Shown: positions 1 through 9,920, numbered from the stretch's first letter. The stretch is DNA of 64,000 nt from Saccharopolyspora hirsuta (GCF_008630535.1 NZ_VWPH01000001.1:1-64000), one strand, 5' to 3'. The notes: generated by a model from the sequence alone, not told the origin. Numbers and translations: made by a program.

Positions 1-114
1 CACCAGTTCAAGCGTCTACGGATCCGCTGGGAACGCCGAGCCGACATCCACCTTGGCCTCATGCACCTGGCCTGCGTCCTCGTCTGCTACCGCAAGCTGC
101 CGACTTCATTATGA
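1..114 (+). mobile_element. IS5-family transposase, C-terminal fragment (cut by window edge)
   Basis: An open frame enters from the left edge and stops with TGA at 112-114, leaving 37 residues. The end contains RIRWERRADIHLGLMHLA, the C-terminal signature of IS5-group DDE transposases (Arg-rich segment, then ADIH and a hydrophobic helix). The catalytic core lies outside the window, so I cannot tell whether the element is intact. No terminal inverted repeat was recognised between 115 and 195. Confidence 0.7.
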
Positions 115-195
115 AACCAGCTGTAAGCCCGCACCCGCCCTGACCAGCAGCGCACCGACCGCCGGAAAACTCCGGTGCGGGTTTTCGCCGGCCGG

Positions 196-2634
196 TCAGC
201 CGGTGGGTTCCGGGGTGACGGTGCCCGCGGTGCCGTCGACGGTGATGAGCTGACCGGTTTCGATGCGGGTCGTGGCGTCGCGGACGCAGATGACCGCCGG
301 GATGCCGTACTCGCGGGCGACCGTCGGCCCGTGCGCGATCGGGGAACCGGTCTCCGTGACCAGGCCGGACGCGGTCATGAACAGCGGCGTCCAACCGGGG
401 TCGGTGGTCGGGGCGACCAGGATCTCGCCGGGTTCGATCCGCGCGTCGGCGGGGTCGCGGATCACCCGCGCGCGGCCGGTGGCGGTTCCCGGCGACGCCC
501 CGAGCCCGGTCCACGCGCCGTCCGCCACCGGCGGGGCGATCGCCTCCAGGTCGGTGCCGTCGGAGAGCAGGGCGACGGGGACCCGGCGCCGGTCGAGTTC
601 CCCCTGGTAGGTGGCCTTCCGGGTCGCCGCGAGCTCCCGCTGGTCGCGGCCCGCGACCGCGGCGCGGATCTCGTCGAGGTCCAGGAACACCACATCGCCG
701 GGCTGGTCGAGCACCCCGTTGGCGGCCAGATCCTCGCCCACCAGCAGCACCTGTCGGCGCATCTCGGCCAGCGGGTGCACCCAGGCGAACTTCGCGAGCT
801 CCCGCAGCCCGGTCAGCTGGCGGGTGCGGCGCAGGAAGAACCCGGCGAGCCGCCCGCGGACCGGCCGCAGCCGCCGGGCCCGGGCGGTCAGCTCCGCGAC
901 GGTCGCCTCGGCCTGCGCGGCGGCGCGCGCGAACCGCCGGTCGGGGGCCTGCTCCTGGTCGGTGATCTGCAGGTAGTTGGCGATGGCGGCGAAGACGGGG
1001 GTCGGGTCCTCGGACCAGCGCGGCACCCCGATGTCCACCTCCGCGGCGCAGCGGTTGCCGTACTCGGCCAGGAACGCGGCCAGGCCGAAGTCCGGCAGTT
1101 CGCCGTTGCGGTAGCGTTCGGCCAGCTCGGCTGGCGGTGCGCTGCTGAGCAGCTCCCGCTGCTCATCGTCCAGGTCGTGCACCACCTGCCACAGGGCGAG
1201 GTCCATCATCGTGGTGATGTTGTGCGGCAGCCCGCGCAGCACGGTGTCCAGCTCGGCCTCGTCGGCGATGCCCCGGAGCAGACCGCGGGCGAGCTGGCTG
1301 ACCAGCAGTCCCGTCATCATCGGCCAGATGACGTCCGAGATCTCCTCGCCCGCGAAGGGCTCCTGCGCCGCCTCGGCGAGCCGGAGGCGCTCGGCGGTGG
1401 TGGCCGGTCGCGATGCCGGTGCGGACTTGCGCCGGATCTCCGCCGCGGAGCGGAACGCCCGCGCTCGCGCCGCGTCCGGCCGGGCCAGCGAGCCGCCGAT
1501 GCCGACCACCGCTGCGGGAAGCACCTGCCGCACGAGCGTCAGCCAGGGCAGGCGGATCGGCATCCCGCGCTGCGGGGCGAACCGCGGATCTTCGAGCAGC
1601 CGCCGCGCGATCGCTTCGCACCGCGGTCCGTAGGTGCGCATCATCCGCGGCACCTGATCGCGGGTCCACCTGCTGCGCAGGAGGTCGGTCGGATCGCTGT
1701 AGAGGTGCCCGTGCACGTCGACGACCCAGACGTCCATCGCGGACCTCGTGCCGGTGGACCCCAGCCACATCCGGCCCGCCAGCTGCATCGCGGACATCCC
1801 GACCGGGGTGAACGGCCGGAGCATCCCCTGCATGTGCCCCACCTCGAAGTAGACCCGCGGCCCCGGGCCGTTCGCGGGCGGCGGCAGCGGGAAGAGGGTG
1901 GTGATCGGCCGGGACTGCAGCACCCAGAGCGTCCCGTCGCGGTCGATGGCCCACTCGACGTCCTGCGGGCTGCCGAAGTGCCCCTGCAACCGCGAACCGA
2001 GCTCCCGCAACGACTTCAGCTCACCCCTGCCGAGGCACCCGCCGGTCTCCGGGATCGCGTCCCCGAGGACGTAGTGGTCCGCGTTGACGCTGCCGTCCAC
2101 GACGGCGGTCCCGAGCCCCGGCGCGGCATCGACGACCATCTCCGCCCGGCAGCCGGTGAGCGGGTTGGCGGTGAACAGCACACCGGCCACCTCGGCGTCG
2201 ACCATCCGCTGCACGACGACGGCCATGCGCGCGGACCCGTGGTCGATCCGGTTCGCCTCGCGGTAGGCCACCGCGCGCTCGGTGTTCAGCGACTCCCAGC
2301 ACCGCTGGACGGCTCCGACCAGCGCTTCCGGTCCTTCGACGTCGAGGAGCGTGTCGTGCTGACCGGCGAAGCTGGCGCCCGGGAGGTCCTCCGCGGTGGC
2401 GCTGGAGCGCACGGCGACGCGACCGGAGCCCAACCGCTGGTAGGCGTCGAGGATCTCCTGCGCCGGAACGACCCCGGACCGGTGGGCCCGCGTGGTCACG
2501 CAGAACCCGTCCGGCACCGGGAACCCGGCGCGCCGCATCTCGCCGAGCGCGGCGGCCTTGCCGCCGACCAGCTCGACCGCCCCGGCGCCGACCTCGGCGA
2601 GATCGACCACCTCAGCACCCCGTCCGGCCGACAT
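196..2634 (-). CDS. PEP-utilising phosphotransferase, rifampicin phosphotransferase-like
   Basis: This 812-residue protein resembles rifampicin phosphotransferases and PEP-synthase-like enzymes (about 870 residues), which transfer a phosphate from ATP through a swivelling His domain. The N-terminal ATP-grasp domain shows GGKAAALGEM and VRSSATAEDLPGASFAGQ. A long helical middle region follows, in the place of the drug-binding domain. The C-terminal phospho-His domain carries GSPIAHGPTVAREYGIPAV, with the expected catalytic His. I chose ATG 2634 because a GGAGGG Shine-Dalgarno lies just upstream and the ATP-grasp homology begins about 20 residues in; the open frame runs further upstream without recognisable sequence. 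The domain set is clear, but rifampicin as substrate is inferred from family resemblance. It stands alone, followed by a decayed hydrolase on the other strand. Confidence 0.8.
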   Translation of the reverse strand: MSAGRGAEVVDLAEVGAGAVELVGGKAAALGEMRRAGFPVPDGFCVTTRAHRSGVVPAQEILDAYQRLGSGRVAVRSSATAEDLPGASFAGQHDTLLDVEGPEALVGAVQRCWESLNTERAVAYREANRIDHGSARMAVVVQRMVDAEVAGVLFTANPLTGCRAEMVVDAAPGLGTAVVDGSVNADHYVLGDAIPETGGCLGRGELKSLRELGSRLQGHFGSPQDVEWAIDRDGTLWVLQSRPITTLFPLPPPANGPGPRVYFEVGHMQGMLRPFTPVGMSAMQLAGRMWLGSTGTRSAMDVWVVDVHGHLYSDPTDLLRSRWTRDQVPRMMRTYGPRCEAIARRLLEDPRFAPQRGMPIRLPWLTLVRQVLPAAVVGIGGSLARPDAARARAFRSAAEIRRKSAPASRPATTAERLRLAEAAQEPFAGEEISDVIWPMMTGLLVSQLARGLLRGIADEAELDTVLRGLPHNITTMMDLALWQVVHDLDDEQRELLSSAPPAELAERYRNGELPDFGLAAFLAEYGNRCAAEVDIGVPRWSEDPTPVFAAIANYLQITDQEQAPDRRFARAAAQAEATVAELTARARRLRPVRGRLAGFFLRRTRQLTGLRELAKFAWVHPLAEMRRQVLLVGEDLAANGVLDQPGDVVFLDLDEIRAAVAGRDQRELAATRKATYQGELDRRRVPVALLSDGTDLEAIAPPVADGAWTGLGASPGTATGRARVIRDPADARIEPGEILVAPTTDPGWTPLFMTASGLVTETGSPIAHGPTVAREYGIPAVICVRDATTRIETGQLITVDGTAGTVTPEPTG

Positions 2635-2898
2635 GACAGCTCCCTCCTCGCCACGCCGACCAGGCTTCCCGGCACACCACCGCGAGGAGGTCAGACTGGC
2701 CCGAGCCCGTGAGCACGTGAACACCGCGACTGGCCGACACCGACATGATGGGGCGCTTCCACCACCGCCGCCGGTCGGACGCCGCTGAAAGGCCGTGCGA
2801 TCGCAGTGGCCGGGCCGCCGGACGGCGGCTGACCGGGGACCGGTCGCGGTCGTGGGCTCGGCGCGCGGGGGTCCGGCGCAGCGGGTAGGTGCGGGCGT

Positions 2899-3322
2899 GG
2901 TGACTTCGTCCTGGTGCACGGGGCCTGGCACGACGGGGCGCATTGGGCTCCGGTCGTCGAGCGGTTGGCATCGCTGGGCCACACCGCCCACGCCCCGACC
3001 ATCGCCGGGCACGCGGACTGCGTTCGATCCATTGTGGACTACTAGGCGGATCGAGAGCTCTCCGGCGCCGTGCTGGTCGGCCACGGCTTCAGCGGTTCGG
3101 TCATCGCCGGGGTCGCCGAGCGGGTGCGCCGCCTGGTGTTCTGCAACGCCTTCGTGCCGCTGCCTGGCCAGTGCCCGCTGGACGACTGCCCGCCGCACTA
3201 CCGGACGCTGTTCCAGCGGCTGACCTGTCGGCCGGTTGGCCCAGATGTCGGGCAGTCACGAGGCGCTGCTGGTCAACCCGACCGGCCTGGCGGACCAGCT
3301 CGTCGAGGCCGGTCGGGGCTGA
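2899..3322 (+). pseudogene. alpha/beta hydrolase pseudogene (in-frame stop plus frameshift)
   Basis: Translation gives VLVHGAWHDGAHWAPVVERL, typical of the N-terminus of small alpha/beta hydrolases (oxyanion HG motif and first helix). An in-frame TAG sits at 3043-3045. The same frame then resumes with LVGHGFSGSVIAGVAERV, the nucleophile-elbow region in which Gly-His-Gly-Phe-Ser carries the Ser. Near 3235 the reading frame changes, and the tail (SHEALLVNPTGLADQL) ends at 3322. No good start codon with a ribosome site precedes it. With a stop and a frameshift it cannot make a working enzyme. Confidence 0.7.
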
Positions 3323-3385
3323 CGCCCCGTCCGAGATCTTCGATACCGTGGTGGCGGAGTGTCGGATCTTCGACGGGGAGCTCGC

Positions 3386-3760
3386 GTGGGACTGTTCGGC
3401 GGCATGATGGGCAACGCTTCGCGCACCGATCCGGGTGCGGCGGTGAAGGAGTTCGGGCGCCTGCTGGCGCAGGGCGAGGAGATCCACGCCGCCTACCAGC
3501 TGATCCGGGACTCGTTCCTGTTCACCGACCGGCGCCTGATCCTCGTCGACAAGCAGGGCGTGACCGGCCGCAAGGTCGAGTACCACTCGATCCCGTACCG
3601 CGCGATCACCCACTTCTCGGTGGAGACCGCGGGCACCTTCGACCTCGACGCGGAGCTGAAGATCTGGCTGTCCGGCACGGCCGAACCGATCTCCAAGCAG
3701 TTCGGCAAGGGCGTCGACGTCTACGAGGTCCAAGCCCTCCTGAGCACGTTCATCCGCTGA
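3386..3760 (+). CDS. bacterial PH-domain protein
   Basis: This is a 124-residue cytoplasmic protein with the compact bacterial pleckstrin-homology fold: GLFGGMMGNAS at the N-terminus, then ILVDKQGVTGRKVEYHSIPY and a beta-rich core ending in a C-terminal helix. Members of this family are small and mostly uncharacterised, and several form oligomeric rings. I chose GTG 3386 because homology begins at its first codon and GGGGAG lies upstream; a frame-consistent start at 3359 has no support. An 11-bp hairpin follows 29 bp after the stop. It appears to be a single-gene unit. Confidence 0.75.
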   Translation: MGLFGGMMGNASRTDPGAAVKEFGRLLAQGEEIHAAYQLIRDSFLFTDRRLILVDKQGVTGRKVEYHSIPYRAITHFSVETAGTFDLDAELKIWLSGTAEPISKQFGKGVDVYEVQALLSTFIR

Positions 3761-3788
3761 CCCGCTGGCGAAGGCGCGGCCTTCGGAA

Positions 3789-3819
3789 GTCCCGACCGAT
3801 GAGGTCTGTCGGTCGGGAC
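3789..3819 (+). terminator. Hairpin terminator after the PH-domain gene
   Basis: GTCCCGACCGA and its exact complement TCGGTCGGGAC form an 11-bp stem around a 9-nt loop, 29 bp after the stop codon. There is no clear U-tract, which is usual in actinomycetes. Confidence 0.6.
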
Positions 3820-3956
3820 CTCTGCTCTTCGGCCCCACCGCGCGGCGGGACCGTCCCAGGACAGGATGAAACCGCTGGTCACGGGGGTGAAGCCGCTCCG
3901 GCCGCGCGAAGGGGTCTTTTTGTCCACAGTGGATGATCATCGGGGTCCGGGACGCA

Positions 3957-4044
3957 GCTGCGGCGCTTGACCATCTGGGGGAACGTCGGTCAAGCGCCGC
4001 AGCCCGGAAGCCGACCGCCGAAGCGGCGATCTCGGCGGTCGGCT
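3957..4044. repeat. Two tandem perfect inverted repeats
   Basis: Two strong hairpins stand side by side. The first has a 16-bp perfect stem (3957-3972 with 3988-4003, beginning GCTGCGGCGCTTGACC) and a 15-nt loop. The second has a 13-bp perfect stem (4009-4021 with 4032-4044, AGCCGACCGCCGA) and a 10-nt loop. They lie about 200 bp before the GrpB-family start. They could be a structured leader, a double terminator or a remnant of a small mobile element. Confidence 0.55.
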
Positions 4045-4242
4045 ATTCGGTCGCGAACGTCACTCGCACTCTCAACGGTAAACACCCTGATGGCATATAC
4101 CAACCACCTTCGGTGCATGCCACCCCTTCGTGCGACCAGATCGCTTCCGGAACGCGGCGACCGCCGCCGAGGTCTCCGTCCCGGGGGTCCGCGCCGGTAT
4201 ATCCTGGAAGGCTTCGTTCCAGCGAAAGGAGCAGCTCCGAGC

Positions 4243-4806
4243 ATGTCGAACGCTGAACAGGCCGACCGCGACTACCTTCGGGTGGTGACCGTCGGCGAGC
4301 TGATCCCGCACGACGACACCATCACGCTCGCCGACTACGACCCCGACTGGCCGCGGCTCTTCCAGCGCGAGGCGGACCGGGTCCGGGCCGCGCTGGGGGA
4401 CACCGCGCTGCGCGTCGAGCACGTCGGGTCGACCGCGGTTCCGGGCCTGCCCGCGAAACCGATCATCGACCTGGTCCTGGTCGTGCCGAACTCCGCGGAC
4501 GAGCAGTCCTACCTGCCCGCGCTCGAGTCGGTCGGCTACGTCCTGCGGATCCGCGAACCCGACTGGTGCGAGCACCGCGTGCTGAAGGGACCGGACACCG
4601 CCGTCAACCTGCACGTCTTCAGCTCGGGCGAGCCCGAGATCGACCGGATGCTGCGGTTCCGCGATCGGCTGCGGGCCAGCGCCGCCGACCGCGACCACTA
4701 CGCGCGCACCAAGCGCGAGCTGGCGCAACGCGTGTGGCGGTACGTGCAGGACTACGCCGACGCCAAGACCGCGGTCGTGGAGGAGATCATGAGCCGCTGC
4801 GGCTGA
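4243..4806 (+). CDS. GrpB family protein (nucleotidyltransferase fold)
   Basis: This 187-residue protein matches the GrpB/UPF0157 family (usually 170-200 residues), which has a minimal nucleotidyltransferase fold and an unsettled role. The hallmark VEHVGSTAVPGLPAKPIIDL is present at about residues 66-85, with the GS and D...D pattern of nucleotidyltransferases, followed by VNLHVFSSGEPEIDRMLRFR and a C-terminal helical segment. I chose ATG 4243 for its AAAGGAG site. The open frame extends upstream through the hairpins, where it is not protein-like. Confidence 0.85.
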   Translation: MSNAEQADRDYLRVVTVGELIPHDDTITLADYDPDWPRLFQREADRVRAALGDTALRVEHVGSTAVPGLPAKPIIDLVLVVPNSADEQSYLPALESVGYVLRIREPDWCEHRVLKGPDTAVNLHVFSSGEPEIDRMLRFRDRLRASAADRDHYARTKRELAQRVWRYVQDYADAKTAVVEEIMSRCG

Positions 4807-5045
4807 ACCGGGTGCCGCGCGGCGGTCGAGTTGACCGGGGAAGCGGGGAGGACCATCGCGCCGCTCATCGAGGAGGTCACGAGCTGGGCGCGGATCGCGG
4901 AACTTCCTGCTGAGCAACGGGGAGCGGGCCCGATCTGAGCGGTGGTCGTCGACTCGCGGGCCCGGTGTCGCAGAGGGTGCCGACCGGCGCGGAGCCGGTC
5001 GGCACACCTGGTGCGGCGGTCTTCGGGGGTTTCGCCCGAATCGGG

Positions 5046-5321
5046 TCAGTTGTTGCCGGCGAGGGACGAGGCGTCGCCGCCGTACCCGGCACCGCCGTTG
5101 CCCGCGGAGGCGTTGCCGCCGTCGCCGCTGGACAGGGCGCTGATGCCGCTGAGCACGTTCACGCCGACCCCGCCGTTGCCGCCGGCACCGCTGCCGCCGA
5201 CTGCGCTGGAGGTCGCGTGGTCGCCGCCGTGCCCGTGGCCGCTGGCGAAGGCGGGCGAACCGATGGCCAGCGCCGCGGCGCAAGCAGCGGTGACACCGAT
5301 AAGACGAAGCGAAGTGCGCAT
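5046..5321 (-). CDS. Small secreted Gly/Ser/Asn-rich protein
   Basis: A 91-residue protein with a clear Sec signal peptide (LRLIGVTAACAAALAIGSPAFA, predicted cut after about residue 27). The mature part is low complexity: Gly, Ala, Asn and Ser with a His-Gly-His-Gly start, VGVNVLSG in the middle and a final Asn-Asn. It lacks the two-Cys chaplin pattern, so it is not called a chaplin. ATG 5321 is supported by GGGAG eight bases upstream. Function is unknown; an exported or cell-wall protein is the most that can be said. Confidence 0.65.
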   Translation of the reverse strand: MRTSLRLIGVTAACAAALAIGSPAFASGHGHGGDHATSSAVGGSGAGGNGGVGVNVLSGISALSSGDGGNASAGNGGAGYGGDASSLAGNN

Positions 5322-6074
5322 TGCTTGAACTCCCATCCATGTTCTGAAACGGTGCCGGGTCGGCATCAGCGGTCCCGGGTCTCCGGGATCTGAGGGGGTG
5401 CGCCGACCGGCAGGGCCTACGTTGCCCCGAACCCGGTCGATCCGCTTTGGCCGCCACACCAAAGAGAAACAGGGCCACTCGGGCGGACGATCGCACTGCG
5501 CCGTCCGAGTGGAAGCGACAGGTTACAAGGCGAAAACCCTCTTTTCCGCAGGGGAAATCCGACCAGATCAACATCGCCTCGGTGCGGAGATGGTGATGTG
5601 CAAGGGTTTTCGCGACGACTGATCAGCGCGAGCTCGGAACGTCAACTGCGATGACCCGTCCGGGAGCCGCTTTCGGTGGGTGAATCTCCTTTTCTTCCTG
5701 CTCTTTCGGGTTTTCGGTGCGGCTGCCAGCTCCGCGATGTCCGTTTGGTCTGAATGCTGCCCGTCGGCGGGGGCGGCCGGTGATCGGGCTGCGTCGTTTC
5801 GAAGTGGATCTAGGTTTCACTCGATCGTGAGAGCGGGCTGCGGAGTGGCTGGTCAGCGCCGGCCTGTGGACGCGTTCGGTGTCGAAAACTCGCGTCCTGC
5901 AACGGATTCAGGTGGACTGGCCCGGTGCCCGAGGTGTTCGTCGCGAATCGGTCCGTGCAAAAAGGACGTTTCTGATGTGCGGGCCGGAGATCTGGAGGGT
6001 CGATGCAATCGTCACCCCGACGTGCGGAGCGCGGCGCTGTGTGGTTCCCGCGCTCCCGTGGTACGCAGCGTGCC
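5322..6074. other. 753-bp intergenic region, no supported gene
   Basis: Open frames here show neither actinomycete codon bias nor recognisable domains, and none has a convincing ribosome site. The region probably carries divergent promoters for the secreted protein (leftward) and the NRPS (rightward). It is slightly AT-richer around 5640-5720. No MbtH gene was found. Confidence 0.5.
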
Positions 6075-9000
6075 ATGCCTGAGGAGACCGACCGTGGAAC
6101 GCTCCCGCTGACCGCCGCCCAGACGGGGGTGTGGTTCGCCCAGGAGTTCGATCCGGCCAACCCCCTCTACCGCGCCGCGGAGGCGCTGGAGATCAGCGGC
6201 CCGGTGGACGTGGCGCTGCTCGAGGTCGCGTTGCGGCAGGCCATCGCCGAGACCGAGGCCTTCCGCGTCCGCTTCGACAGCGACGACCGCGGACGGGTCT
6301 GGCAGAAGGTCGAACCGCTGCTGGACTGGGAGCTGCCGCACGTGGACCTGCGCGGGGCCGCCGACCCGGTGGCCGCGGCCGAGGAGTGGATGTGGGCCGA
6401 GCTCGGCTCGCCGGTGGACCTCCGCAGCGCGCCGCTGTTCTCGTTCGCGGTGCTGCGGACCGGGCAGGAGAACTACACCGTCTACCTGGCGCTGCACCAC
6501 ATCACCATGGACGGGTTCGGCCTCTCGCTGTTCATCCAGCGGGTCGCCGAGCTCTACACGGCCGCCGAGGAGGAGCGGCCCTTCCCGCCGTGCCGGTTCG
6601 GCTCGCTGGCCCAGATCCTGGCCGACGAAGCGGACTACGAGGCGTCGGAGCGGTTCGCCCGCGACCGTCAGTACTGGGCGGAGCACCTGGCGGACTGGCC
6701 CAAGGCGGACCGGACGCGCCGGCTGTCGTCCATCGTGCCGCACACCTTCCTCCGCGAGACCGGGTACGTCACCCCGGAGGACGCCGAAGGCCTGCGGGCG
6801 CTGGCCCGGCAGGCGCGCACGGGCCTGCCGCCGGTCGCGATGTCCGCGCTGGCGCTGTACGTGCACCGGTTGGCGGGCGACGACGAGGTCATGCTGGACC
6901 TGACCGTGAACGGCCGGTCCGGCAGCGTCGCGCGCAGCGTGCCGTCGATGGTGGCCAACGTGCTGCCGCTGCGGACCTGGATGACGCCGTCGACCACCGT
7001 GGCCGAGCTGATCCGCACCACCGCGAACAGCGCGAAGGACCTGCTGCGCCACCAGCGCTACTCCTCGTCGCACCTGGTGCGGGACCTGGGGATCGCGCAC
7101 CACCGCGGCGGGTACCTCGGCGACTGGGGCATGAACGTCATGACCCACGACGGACGGCTCCGGTTCGGCAGCCACCCGGCGGTGCTGCGGAACCTCTCGA
7201 ACGGTCCGGTGACCGGGCTCGGCGTCAACGTCTACGACCGGCCCGCCGACGGATCGCTGCGGATCGACTTCAACTCCGACCCGGCGAAGTACGACCGCGC
7301 GACCACCGCCGCGCACCACCGCCGCTTCCTCGACCTGCTGCACGTGCTGGCGCACACCGACCCCGAGCAGCGGGTGGGGGAGATCGACCTGCTGTCGGCC
7401 GCCGAGCGCGAGCTGGTCGTCAGCACGTGGAACGACACCGCGCTGGGGACACCGACCGCGACGGTGCCGGAGCTGTTCGAGGCCCAGGCCCGCGCGGAAC
7501 CCGACGCCACCGCGCTGGTCTGCGGCCCGGAGCGGCTGACCGCCGCCGAGCTCAACACCCGCGCGAACCGCCTGGCGCACCTGCTGGTCGAGCGCGGCGC
7601 CGGTCCGGAGGAGCGCATCGCGCTGGCCCTGCCGCGCACCGCGGACTACCTGGTCGCGGTGCTGGCGGTGCTCAAGGCCGGGGCGACCTGCGTGCCGCTC
7701 GACCCGAACCACCCGACGGCCCGCCTCCAGGCGCTGCTCGCGGAAACCCGGCCGCGCCACGTGCTCACCACCGCGGCGATCAGCGCGACCCTGCCGTCCG
7801 GACACCCGCTGCTGGTGCTCGACGAGCTCGCCACCGACCAGCACCCCGGCACCGACCCGACCGGTACCCACCGGCCGGAGCACGCGGCCTACATCAGCTT
7901 CACCTCGGGCTCGACCGGCGGTCCGAAGGGCGTGGTCGTCGAGCACCGCCAGCTCGCCAACCTCTTCCACGACCACCGCCGCGAGCTGGTCGAACCGGCG
8001 GGCCGACGACTGCGCGCGGCGCTGACCGCGTCGTTCTCCTTCGACACCGCCTGGGAAGGACTGCTGTTCCTGGCCGCGGGCCAGGAGGTCCACCTCGTCG
8101 ACGACGCGGTGCGCCTCGACCCGGCCGCGCTCGTGCGGCACTTCGCCGAGCAGCGGATCGACTTCGCCGACCTCACCCCGTCCTACCTGCGCCGCCTGCT
8201 GCCGGAGGGCCTGCTGTCCGGGCCCGAGCAGTTCCCGTGGCTGCTCATGGTCGGCGGTGAGGCGATCGATCCCGGGCTCTGGGCGACGCTGCGCGACCAC
8301 CCCGGCGTCGAGGCCTGGAACTACTACGGGCCGACGGAGTGCACGGTGGACGCGGTGTACTGCCGCATCGAGGGGGACCGGCCGCTCATCGGCCGTCCGG
8401 GGCGCAACGTCCGCGCGTACGTGCTCGACCGGGCGGGGCAGCCCCAGCCGCCGATGGTGCCGGGCGAGCTGCACCTGGCCGGTGCGCAGGTCGCCCGCGG
8501 GTACCTGAACCGCGAGGAGCTCACCGCGCAGTGCTTCCTGCCCGATCCGTTCGGGCCGCCGGGCGCGCGCATGTACCGCACCGGAGATCTCGCCCGGTGG
8601 ACGGAGGACGGCCAGCTCGAGTACCTCGGCCGCACCGACGACCAGCTCAAGATCCGCGGTGTCCGCATCGAGCCCGGCGAGGTCGAGGCGGTGCTCACCG
8701 AGCACCCCCGGGTGGAGGAGGCGGTGGTGACGGCCACGCAGTCCGACGAGCCCGAGCTGATCGCCCACGTGGTGCCGGGACCGGAGCCGGTCGACGCGGC
8801 GGAACTGCGCTCGTGGACGGCGAAGCGGCTCCCGACCTCGATGGTGCCCTCGTCGTTCGTCCTGCTGCCCGAGCTCCCCCTGACAGCGCACGGCAAGCTC
8901 GACCACGCCGCCCTCCCCGCGCCCGAGGTGCGCACCGGTCGTGCCGCCCGCACGCGCCGCGAGGAGCAGCTGTGCGCGTTGTTCGCCGAAGTGCTCGGCG

Positions 9001-9920
9001 TCGGGCCGGTCACCATCGACGACGACTTCTTCGAGCTGGGCGGGCAATCGCTGCTGGTCGCCGAGCTCGTCACCCGGCTCCGCGCCGAGCTGCGGACCGA
9101 AGTGCCGCTCGGCGCGGTGTACGAGGCGCCGACCGTGGCCGAGCTGGCCGACCTGCTGGAGCGGGAGACGCCGTCGAGCGCGTTCGAAGCGGTCCTGCCG
9201 CTGCGCACCGGGGGCTCCCGGCCACCGCTGTTCTGCGTGCACCCGGTGGGCGGTCTGAGCTGGTGCTACGCGGGTCTGCCGCGCCACCTGCCGGACGACC
9301 TGCCGGTCTACGGGCTGCAGTCGCTCGGGCTGACCAGGGCCGACGGGCTGCCGTCGACGTTCCCCGAGATGGTCGACGGCTACGTGCGCCAGATCCGCTC
9401 GGTGCAGCCGACCGGGCCGTACCACCTGCTGGGCTGGTCGCTCGGCGGCGCGTTGGCGCACGCGATCGCATCCCGGCTGCAGGCCGACGGCGACCAGGTG
9501 GCGCTGCTCGCCCTGCTCGACGCGCGGCCGGTCGACCCGCAGGCCCACCGGACCGAACCCGCCCGCGAGGACGTCCGAGCGCTGCTGTTCGAGGCCGCGG
9601 GCCTGCCCGCGGACGCCGAGCACCACCCGGCGCTGGGGGAGGAGCAGCTCGCGGCGCTGACCACCGTGCTCCTCAACTCCGCGGCGCTGCTGCCGACCTA
9701 CACCGAGTCGTTCTTCGACGGGGACCTGCTGTACTTCCGGGCGACGGAGGCCGACCAGGTGTCCGACGGCGGTGCGTGGCGCGAGCGGATCACGGGCTCG
9801 GTGATCTCGCACGACATCGAGTGCACCCACAACGCGATCGTCCAGGCCGAACCCCTGGCGATCATCGGTCGGCTGATCGCCGAGCACCTGGAGCGCGAGC
9901 CCGCGACCGCCAGCACGTAG
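6075..9920 (+). CDS. Single-module NRPS, EntF-like (C-A-PCP-TE)
   Basis: This 1281-residue synthetase has the domain order and length of EntF. A condensation domain (HHITMDG at about 141) is followed by an adenylation domain from about 470 (FTSGSTGGPKGVVVEH near 608, NYYGPTECTVDAVY, YRTGDLARW, GRTDDQLKIRGVRIEPGEVE). Next come a carrier protein with the phosphopantetheine Ser in FFELGGQSLL (about 989) and a type I thioesterase with GWSLGG (about 1119). Hand alignment of the A domain to GrsA gives specificity residues near D-T-W-D-M-G-Y-V-D-K, which I cannot assign safely; the acidic residue at position 278 may favour a cationic substrate. ATG 6075 was chosen for position and homology. A frameshifted PLP decarboxylase follows after 51 bp. 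Confidence 0.9.
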   Translation: MPEETDRGTLPLTAAQTGVWFAQEFDPANPLYRAAEALEISGPVDVALLEVALRQAIAETEAFRVRFDSDDRGRVWQKVEPLLDWELPHVDLRGAADPVAAAEEWMWAELGSPVDLRSAPLFSFAVLRTGQENYTVYLALHHITMDGFGLSLFIQRVAELYTAAEEERPFPPCRFGSLAQILADEADYEASERFARDRQYWAEHLADWPKADRTRRLSSIVPHTFLRETGYVTPEDAEGLRALARQARTGLPPVAMSALALYVHRLAGDDEVMLDLTVNGRSGSVARSVPSMVANVLPLRTWMTPSTTVAELIRTTANSAKDLLRHQRYSSSHLVRDLGIAHHRGGYLGDWGMNVMTHDGRLRFGSHPAVLRNLSNGPVTGLGVNVYDRPADGSLRIDFNSDPAKYDRATTAAHHRRFLDLLHVLAHTDPEQRVGEIDLLSAAERELVVSTWNDTALGTPTATVPELFEAQARAEPDATALVCGPERLTAAELNTRANRLAHLLVERGAGPEERIALALPRTADYLVAVLAVLKAGATCVPLDPNHPTARLQALLAETRPRHVLTTAAISATLPSGHPLLVLDELATDQHPGTDPTGTHRPEHAAYISFTSGSTGGPKGVVVEHRQLANLFHDHRRELVEPAGRRLRAALTASFSFDTAWEGLLFLAAGQEVHLVDDAVRLDPAALVRHFAEQRIDFADLTPSYLRRLLPEGLLSGPEQFPWLLMVGGEAIDPGLWATLRDHPGVEAWNYYGPTECTVDAVYCRIEGDRPLIGRPGRNVRAYVLDRAGQPQPPMVPGELHLAGAQVARGYLNREELTAQCFLPDPFGPPGARMYRTGDLARWTEDGQLEYLGRTDDQLKIRGVRIEPGEVEAVLTEHPRVEEAVVTATQSDEPELIAHVVPGPEPVDAAELRSWTAKRLPTSMVPSSFVLLPELPLTAHGKLDHAALPAPEVRTGRAARTRREEQLCALFAEVLGVGPVTIDDDFFELGGQSLLVAELVTRLRAELRTEVPLGAVYEAPTVAELADLLERETPSSAFEAVLPLRTGGSRPPLFCVHPVGGLSWCYAGLPRHLPDDLPVYGLQSLGLTRADGLPSTFPEMVDGYVRQIRSVQPTGPYHLLGWSLGGALAHAIASRLQADGDQVALLALLDARPVDPQAHRTEPAREDVRALLFEAAGLPADAEHHPALGEEQLAALTTVLLNSAALLPTYTESFFDGDLLYFRATEADQVSDGGAWRERITGSVISHDIECTHNAIVQAEPLAIIGRLIAEHLEREPATAST

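Noticed and set aside
175-2712. An 845-residue frame opposite the phosphotransferase
   Set aside because: Low-complexity composition and no motifs; the minus strand encodes a recognisable ATP-grasp/phospho-His enzyme.
5046-5321. Chaplin identity for the small secreted protein
   Set aside because: It lacks the paired Cys and conserved hydrophobic core of chaplins; only the signal peptide and Gly-rich mature part are shared.
5680-6111. A 143-residue frame before the NRPS
   Set aside because: Codon use is unlike neighbouring genes, there is no domain, and it overlaps the true NRPS start.
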